A DNA stretch of 64,000 nt from Hypholoma sublateritium FD-334 SS-4 (lineage: Eukaryota > Basidiomycota > Agaricomycetes > Agaricales > Strophariaceae): positions 186,001-250,000 of the forward strand of contig KN817566.1 in NCBI GenBank assembly GCA_000827495.1, read 5' to 3'. Shown here one piece after another: positions 57,781-64,000 of this stretch (its first letter is position 1; every line of letters starts with the position of its first letter). A model generated the notes under the pieces. The model saw nothing but the letters and a program-made list of their open reading frames with translations. It was not told where the DNA came from and searched no databases. The position numbers were made by a program, and so were the translations under genes.

Positions 57781-59640
57781 TTGTCTTCAGAATTGGAAAA
57801 CGACCTACCATGAGATATGCGATATGAGAACAGCGGCTCTCGAAAGTCTTACCACGCCAAGTGCTGTCTGCAGTATCGCGCTCCGCCTCCTGGAAGGTCG
57901 CATTGGCGTGTCGACGGAGGCCGAGACCCTCCTGATAGATGTGCAGGCCGCCAACATACGCTCCCGTTCTCCCGGGGAGAAATACTCGCGCGGTCCAGCG
58001 GAAGTGTCCTTCGTAGTAGCCGTGGCTGGACAAAGCAGAGTGACTGTCAAGAGGAGGTCAAGACGAGGAGGAGAATGCTCACGTTAGAACGATGCTGCCT
58101 CGCCCAACCCACATACGTCTCGACCGCACTAGGTATGAGATTGCGGCTTGCAGAAGGCGCAGAACATTGCCGCGCCGTTTGTCGATTTGTCGTCGTAGCT
58201 GCTTGAGAGCGTAGATATGGAACATCTGGGAGAGAAGTGGCGAGGATGGATGGGGGCAGGGATAGACAGATGAACGCGGAGAAGAGGTGGGTACGAGAAG
58301 AAGCAAGCTCACTGCAGAAACTCACGTTCGTCCGGTATTTTGACGTGCCCCCCTCCTCGGGCGCCCAATAACAGGCGACGTCACAATCATCACGCGAACC
58401 TAGCGGATGATCAGCTACACACCGTGCCTCTGCCGCGCAAGATGGGCACTTACGGCGTCCATAGACTCCCTGTAGCGTGCGCTCTCAGCCCGGATGTCGG
58501 CGCGCAGAATTTCGTTATGCACAGCTACAACCGCTGGGTCGGACGGCGTTTGAGCCAGTCAAGTGCACGGATCTGCCGCGGCCATGCTTACCATCAGCTT
58601 CTCCCGGTTGATATCCAAGGCCGCGCCGACATCTAACGCACGCCTAGGACCTAGAAGGGCTCTCGAAACTGAAGGGCCTAGCTGAGCGGGCGGATGTCGA
58701 AGGTCGCGCGTGATGGCCATGGAGGCAGGGCCTGGACGGTGGCACGCCGCTCGAAAGGTTTTTTGGGGCTCGGAATCGCTCAAGGAGGCTGCTGCTGCTT
58801 CTGTGGATGCTTCAGAGCGGCCGCACCCCAGAGAGAGAAGCATGCCGAAAGTGTGGTGGCGCATCCGCGGCCCTGTGTAAAAACACTTCGTGCGGGCACC
58901 TGTCAGCGGAAATCCAAGTTAGAGGCCGCATTGAGAGTCCATGAAGGACTTACCCTGCGCGCGACGCGCGCCCGCGACTCCACAGCACGCCCCCTGACAC
59001 AGCACCGTGCGCGTGCCCGCCCGTTTGCTTGCCCCCATCGCCGACATCCTACACACCGGCCGAGTTTGAGTAGACCCAGCGGTGGCGTGGCGCCTGATAC
59101 ACGTGTGTCAGTAACGGCTCAGCACGGTGTAATCCGCGAGCCCGAAGCACGTGGCTTCAGTAGGCATGGCGTGCACTGAGCAACGTCCGACACGCGGTGG
59201 AAGCAGATCGTGCAAAGCAGATCGTGCAGAAGGAGGGCGAGCTCGAGGCGATCAAGGTGCAGCGCCCTCATTCAGTATTGATCTGTGGGGTAGGCGGCAA
59301 ACTTCGAGATGGAGAACCAGCTCTCCGGGATGGAGTGTACGGCAGGGAGGGGCGCGTGAGTTGATGGCCGCGCGCCGGCTGAACAATGCGCAGAACCAGC
59401 TCGTCGCGAGCCAGAACCCGGCGTTGAACCAGAAGGCAAATTCCGGGGACAGAAAGTGGGAGGCGTGTCAAGGAGTACGGATCAGAAAACAGGGAAATAA
59501 CTTACCGGCCGCGGGCAAGGGCCCCAGAATCCGAAACAGGACAGGAGTGAGCACACCATAGACAGTGAAAACCAGAACGGTCGGTTTCCGGAGCGCTTTG
59601 GCAGATGGTGTCCTCTAAAGTAAAGATGAATGGAATGGTC
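57781..59640 (-). CDS. probable multi-exon gene, structure unresolved, possibly decayed
   Basis: GC content and splice signals point to a minus-strand gene. Good donors are seen at 59505, 58953 (with acceptor 58900), 58453, 58325, 58082 and 57852. Exons 58225-58083 and 58025-57853 join in phase to give MFHIYALKQLRRQIDKRRGN, then HGYYEGHFRWTARVFLPG. Exon 58399-58326 (DVACYWAPEEGGTSKY) fits in front. Upstream pieces include a hydrophobic LVFTVYGVLTPVLFRILGPL near 59560 and an amphipathic VHNEILRADIRAESARYRES near 58490. Phases between the upstream pieces do not agree, and one expected acceptor near 59450 lacks AG. Either I missed exons or the gene is broken. No family recognised. Confidence 0.35.
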
Positions 59641-61601
59641 AATTAATGGTCAATTAATATGAAGCTCAACTTACCTGAATATATATCCTGATTCTCTTAA
59701 TAGTCGCTTGAAAGGGAGTTTTGGATTTTAATGTTACCCACACATAATTTCTCCATGAATCCACAGTTTCTGAGAGAATTTGAAAAGAATCAAAAGGTTG
59801 GCGAGTGTTCCATTTCCTGACATTTGAGACAACCTCAACGGCATTCCAATTTTTTTGCCTAAGCTAGCAAGCTTGGTACGAAACATAGCATGCTCACAGA
59901 GTAGAATATCGTCCTGCACGTATTGGGCGACCATTTTCTTGCTACAAAAGGCAGGGAACTCCGTGATCTTGCCTGTAGCCTTGGAAAAGTCTATAGCGGG
60001 ACAGATATTACTGTCGAGTTTCGATTTGATATTGGACGACGAATAAATGATAGGGTCCTTAGAGTACGGAGGCTTAGGATTATGAAGAATTTGATTGAAG
60101 GTAGTATTCATAGCGTTCATGGCTGATTAGTTGTTGAAGTCGTCAGATTTTCTTCAAGACTGAGAGACAACGGTTTACTAATCGACGTGGCCTGTTCCCC
60201 ATCACGCCTGGGGAAAACACGGGGGACAAAAGACCTTTGGTTTGGTGTAACTGACGCCGCGGTATCATGTAGAGTGGGTGACTTATGGAAATGTCCCTTC
60301 ATAACCCATCAATAAAAGTCAAGAAGAGGGCAGATCTAAGATGGATCAAGAGACATACCTCATTTTCTGCCTGACACGATCTCCTCTGTCGACAAAGGAA
60401 TGTAACAAGGATTCCATGACTGAAACTCCTGCCCAATACGAAAGGCCTGGGTTTTGTTGAGATCACTGACCACCAGCAGCCGGGCAAGGCGTATAAGGAG
60501 GAAAATTTACGTGTCCAAGGTAGCTTGAAACACCTTGTTGCAACTACCGGGATTTCTCAATCGTCGACCGCATCTCCTTCTTCACAGTCGATTGAGAGCG
60601 TGAAAATGCCTTGAGTGCACGCTTGATATACACCTTAAATCCTGCTAAAATGAATAATAAACGACGTACATATTGGCCCATTTGATGCTAGCTCATAGGT
60701 GCAACTGTCACTATGATGGTCCTGACTGAGCACAAACTTGCGATGTGGGCTAGGATTCAGACTCACTCGGACTGATGGTAAGATGTTTCAATATAATATC
60801 GATTAAAGCACTAACATAGCACTTAATTATTTGCTTATGAGCAGTCGCTGTGGATGGCCTAGAATTACTCCGCCAGGATCGTGGTATGGAAATTGCAACC
60901 CAATAGAAAACACGTGAGTATTCACACCATCATGTGACAAACAATTTTAAAACTCGGGAATACTTTGGGAATACGTCCCGAAGCATGAAGTTGGCTGTCA
61001 AGTGGGGATTAAGTCAAAGATTTCCTGGGGAAGAAAAAAATTGCATATACAAAGAGAGTTCGTATACCGAAATATCCTCCCTTCCAATCTTGCTCATCCA
61101 AAAGCTGCTAGAGACGCAAATGATCTTGAAACGATCTAGTCTTACCCGTGGCTACTACCTATTTCCTTTTTTAGAATAAGTATCTATATCAAGAACGATT
61201 TAAACCTGAATGAGTCGGAGTCTAGTCGGAGCCGCCGTTAGTGTTACCGTGACCACGATAAAAGTATCTGTTCTATGTATTTATGTAGTATTAGTTCCTA
61301 CAAGATGTGGGTCATAAGGAACGGATGAGGCTCTTCTGTGGTCACTGAGTACTGTCACGGCGGTGTCCAAGGAGTCGAAGGCCCCAAGTTGAGTTATAAA
61401 GTAGTGGCTTCAAACTTTGGCTTCCGCCCAGCCTATCCAACTCGGAGTCATATACTCGTGGTTTCAAAAATGAGGGGCCGAACAGTCATACTTACCGGCA
61501 CCGCCGCTTGACCGCCGCGTGCAGAAAGTGACTGCAGAGAGTAGTTTGAGGGTAGTCACTAGCCTTTAGCCGTTGAATCTATCCCACTTGCTTCCCTGGA
61601 A
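59641..61601. other. about 2 kb without a recognised gene
   Basis: A 128-codon minus-strand frame at 59734-60120 (starts MNAMNTTFNQIL) may be a fragment of something but carries no known motif. The rest is AT-rich. The motif gagtcggagtctagtcgg occurs at about 61212 and actcggagtc at about 61440. An 11-bp direct repeat (atggtcaatta twice) lies at about 59635-59656. Confidence 0.4.
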
Positions 61602-61649
61602 ATGTTTTTGCATATAAGAGATACGTGTGACTGGTTCGTTTTACATAAA

Positions 61650-62176
61650 ATGCCCTTGAACGATAATGACCCCCACCTCCGCTATCTTAACTCATCAGGT
61701 CATGGACAATCAGACCTAGATTTTCCTGATTACAAAATAGGAAACGACATTCCGCTTTCTTGGTTGCCGCCTCTTCAACCACCTCACCGGAACCGTTATC
61801 ATCGCAATAGAGAATCCGACGACAAAATTTGCGAAGAAAGTAAATTGAAGACTAGAAGCGGCGCTGCTCTCACTGCTTCCAGAGCTCTCAATAAGCTCCC
61901 GTCTCCTGTTTCGAACAACAAGGTAGATCTAGGTATTCCCTCACATCCTCTTAAGGCTTACTTTGAATTTAGCGGTCGTATCACGATCAGAATGCAGAAG
62001 ATTTACCTCCGCCAAAGCGCCAGCGCAAGTCAGATACCGAGGATAATCGCATAGCTGATGGTTTAGCGCGTATTGCTGAGTGTCTCGAAAGGATGGCGGA
62101 GGAATCAAGGATAGACAGACAAATGTTTATCGATGCATTAAAAAGCATAAACCCCGTAGCCTTTGGACAAAAATAA
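61650..62176 (+). CDS. small putative nuclear protein, unknown
   Basis: Two exons: 61650-61922 and 61973-62176, giving 158 aa. The first half is polar and Pro-rich (NDIPLSWLPPLQPPHRNRYH). After the splice comes a basic PPPKRQRK cluster, a likely nuclear localisation signal. An amphipathic helix (DGLARIAECLERMAEESR) and a short tail ending NPVAFGQK follow. Without splicing, the frame stops before the NLS. An in-frame ATG at or upstream of 61602 could extend the N-terminus. The shape (spacer, NLS, helix) recalls C-termini of agaric DNA-binding proteins, but no DNA-binding domain is seen. Confidence 0.6.
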
Positions 62177-62354
62177 TGTACAGGGATATCTCAATTTCTT
62201 GATGGGTGGAAATACGCCTGGCATTTGAATATGTTCAATTATCACAGCAACCAAGATGTTATATTGTGCAAATCGGCATGGTAAGACGATGGTAGCTTGT
62301 GCTGTGACGTATGGAACAAATTCTTGACCTATCTACAGGCAATGTACACAACTC

Positions 62355-63151
62355 CTACAACCACTTGTTCCTTGCGGCATCGTATGTCTTGCGGAGATAG
62401 GGCTCGCCGTTTTCGTCATCCGTGAGTTCATAGTGGTCGTTTACTTTCTGAATCTTCTTGGGGTATGTGATCTCGATATCACTGTCGCTATCACTGTCGG
62501 ATATAACAATGACTGATTGAAGCCGTTTCTTAGGAGCTGAGAGAACTGCAGTCGAGGTACCAGAATTTGTCGTCTGCACAAGAGAAGCCAACCTGTTTGG
62601 AACAAGAGTACGGGACGTAGTAGGCATTTCAAGTTCAAGGTGAGGCTCCGGGGTTCTGGTCATCAGACGACGTATTGCCTTGCGAGATTCATCTTCCAGT
62701 AATACAATAGTCCTGGCGTAATAAGCGAGGTCCCAGATTACGACAGCCCCTTTCCATGTTTTGGAGATTTCAAAGTGAGATGTAGTGAAAGGGTCAGTAT
62801 GACGATAGACATCCTCCCTATTTTGCTGTTATCAGCCTAGGGTACATGAGAAAAGAGCCAGTAAACTCACAAATTATGGAAAATTCCAACCGCGGAGCCC
62901 CTGGTAACAACATAAAATAGGCGCCCGATGTACCATCCTGGTGGTTCTACAAATTCTGACGAATCTACGATACTCAGGCATGAATTATTCATGGCGCCTT
63001 TGCTGTTGATCTCGTCGGAGTCATATTCTGCTTCGTTGGGCGGCTGGGCGTTCTTCTCAGCAATACGGCGGTTTCCTTTGGATTTCGAGAGATGGGGTGC
63101 AGCGGTGCGAACGCGACCCAATGTCGAGCGGAAAATTCGAGTGTGCTCCAT
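62355..63151 (-). CDS. putative RNase H1 N-terminal / viroplasmin-like domain protein
   Basis: Two exons (minus): 63151-62871 and 62817-62355, giving 247 aa. The segment spanning the splice, GRLFYVVTRGSAVGIFHNLED then VYRHTDPFTTSHFEISKTW, resembles the small RNase H1 N-terminal (Cauli_VI-type) domain: a YVVxxGxxxGIF start, then a W/L-D-D turn and a closing KxF/W. In other fungi that domain binds RNA:DNA hybrids or dsRNA. The N-terminus is basic; the C-terminus is Ser/Asp-rich (VIVISDSDSDSDIEI), similar to SUMO-interacting sequences. No RNase H catalytic domain follows. ATG 63151 was chosen because the longer frame begins with GTG. Confidence 0.55.
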
Positions 63152-63210
63152 GAAGAGAGTAAGAGGGATGTGCACTTCAAGTCGAAGTCCACTCCTTTTA
63201 ACGGCTAGGA

Positions 63211-63238
63211 CGACTGATATTTACCGACTGATATTTAC
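63211..63238. repeat. 14-bp direct repeat (cgactgatatttac)x2
   Basis: Two perfect adjacent copies, upstream of the 62.4-63.2 kb minus-strand gene. Confidence 0.9.
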
Positions 63239-63281
63239 CGGAGTTTGTCACAATCGCGGGTAAGATGTGGCGCTTCAAATA

Positions 63282-63300
63282 TGACTCGGGCCCCGAGTCA
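63282..63300. repeat. palindrome tgactcggg-c-cccgagtca
   Basis: Nine-base arms around one central base. It shares the CGAGTC core with other intergenic sites in the window. Confidence 0.85.
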
Positions 63301-63398
63301 GAGGGGAACAAGGAGACATATGATCATTGTTTCAGCATGGGATCCAGGATCCATGCACTAACTATTGACCCGTGAGAGCAATGTCACGGGGCATCAAC

Positions 63399-63436
63399 TA
63401 CGGAAGCGAGCTCGACTGGTCGAGCTCGCTTCCGTA
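63399..63436. repeat. perfect inverted repeat, 18-bp arms, 2-bp centre
   Basis: Arm tacggaagcgagctcgac, centre tg, then the exact reverse complement. A second small hairpin (cccgtga / tcacggg) sits about 10 bp to its left. It could form a cruciform or a strong transcript hairpin. Confidence 0.9.
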
Positions 63437-63661
63437 ATCTGCTCACATGATGATGGAGTAATTGACCAACCGCGGCAAAGTGGCCTACGACTTATTACTA
63501 CTACACTTACTATTACTACTCTATGTATTCCATGACCGATGGATTCCAGCCACGTTTTCTCCCGTACAACTCAAGTGTTTGTACGTGCCTTTGCCTGTGA
63601 TTCCACTGTCTCCAATCTTTTCTGAGATTGCACCTAGCAACGTCTGACCGACGTCTCTACT

Positions 63662-64000
63662 CCAGCATATTGGCAGGATTTCCGTGGCATTCAGAAGCCC
63701 TGGCGTTGAAACCCCAGTCCATCTTAGCCCATTGCGAAAGAATACCGGAGTTCTCGGCAAGTCACTTTCCTGGTATCCTTGTTATCGCTGAGTTCAAACA
63801 ATACATAGACATTCTTGTCCTCTTTACACGGCTTCGAGGATGCGCTACTCAACTTTGTCGGTAATCCACACATGAATGAGTTTCGGCAGCTGTTGGGCAT
63901 TAAAATCATCACCAAAACGGATCCGGAACGCAGTTGTCTCATTGTGGCTTCGCACCAATCGACATTGAGCTTATATGATTTTCAGAAACTCTGTTCTGTG
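63662..64000 (+). CDS. partial gene at right edge, unknown
   Basis: A coding-like exon from about 63809 to the window edge reads FLSSLHGFEDALLNFVGN, then EFRQLLGIKIITKTDPERSC and IVASHQSTLSLYDFQKLC. It is preceded by an acceptor (tacatag). An upstream piece at about 63662-63770 reads LAGFPWHSEALALKPQSILA, then ERIPEFSASHFP, and ends at a GTATCC donor. The phase between the two is not settled. No family is recognised, and the rest lies outside the window. Confidence 0.3.

Larger units (their letters stand above)
63152..63660. other. intergenic with strong palindromes
   Basis: Holds a 14-bp direct repeat (63211-63238), a near-perfect palindrome around 63282-63300 and a perfect 18-bp-arm inverted repeat at about 63399-63436. 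No gene is seen. Confidence 0.6.

Noticed and set aside
59151..59561. 136-codon plus frame, Gln/Asn/Arg-rich
   Set aside because: A hydrophobic minus-strand frame with GTAAGT donors overlaps it; the minus strand has better splice support, though neither is settled.

Overview
This window is nuclear DNA from a basidiomycete fungus, almost certainly an Agaricomycete. Its genes are split by many 45-65 nt GT-AG introns. Several families are typical of mushroom-forming fungi: a DUF6729 protein, an HSPA12-like Hsp70, a DUF6534-like membrane protein relic, agaric-type arrestins and a divergent beta-tubulin. Gene models were built by hand by joining reading frames at splice sites. Where exon sums are quoted, the joined length is divisible by three and ends at a stop.

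Layout. 0.4-2.6 kb: broken MFS transporter. 3.1-4.4 kb: peroxisomal adenine-nucleotide-type carrier. 4.4-7.5 kb: gene-poor, with a decayed DUF6534-like membrane protein gene. 7.6-11.0 kb (-): long disordered protein with duplicated exons. 11.9-14.0 kb (-): AT-hook/DUF6729/Cys-rich protein. 15.5-17.4 kb (+): SDH assembly factor 3 and cyanase. 18.1-19.8 kb (-): DUF1479 oxygenase-like protein. 20.7-23.4 kb (-): 23-exon beta-tubulin. 24.1-26.3 kb (-): homogentisate 1,2-dioxygenase. 26.9-29.4 kb (-): transketolase-like ThDP enzyme. 30.4-32.1 kb (-): arrestin-like protein. 35.4-36.5 kb (-): C2H2 protein. 37.4-38.8 kb (+): unknown helical/proline-rich protein. 39.2-41.3 kb (+): small coiled-coil protein and eIF3j. 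42.0-43.4 kb (+): secreted acid phosphatase-like protein. 43.7-45.3 kb (+): F-box-like protein. 45.9-51.7 kb (+): Hsp70-like ATPase continuing into a tail of about 1050 residues. 53.3-55.0 kb (+): unknown coiled-coil protein. 55.9-56.7 kb (+): second C2H2 protein. 57.8-59.6 kb (-): unresolved gene. 61.6-63.2 kb: small nuclear-type protein and a possible RNase H1-N/viroplasmin-like protein. 63.7 kb-edge: partial gene.

The genes do not form one pathway. They look like ordinary housekeeping and regulatory neighbours: aromatic amino acid breakdown, cyanate detoxification, mitochondrial complex II assembly, cytoskeleton, translation initiation and phosphate scavenging. The most unusual features are the Hsp70-tail fusion in one uninterrupted frame, the number of very small exons (6, 8, 10, 12, 14, 16, 18 nt) in conserved genes, the tandem phase-1 exon duplications in the 7.6-11.0 kb gene, and short palindromes in several intergenic regions. 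No mobile-element proteins, rRNA, tRNA or CRISPR arrays were recognised.
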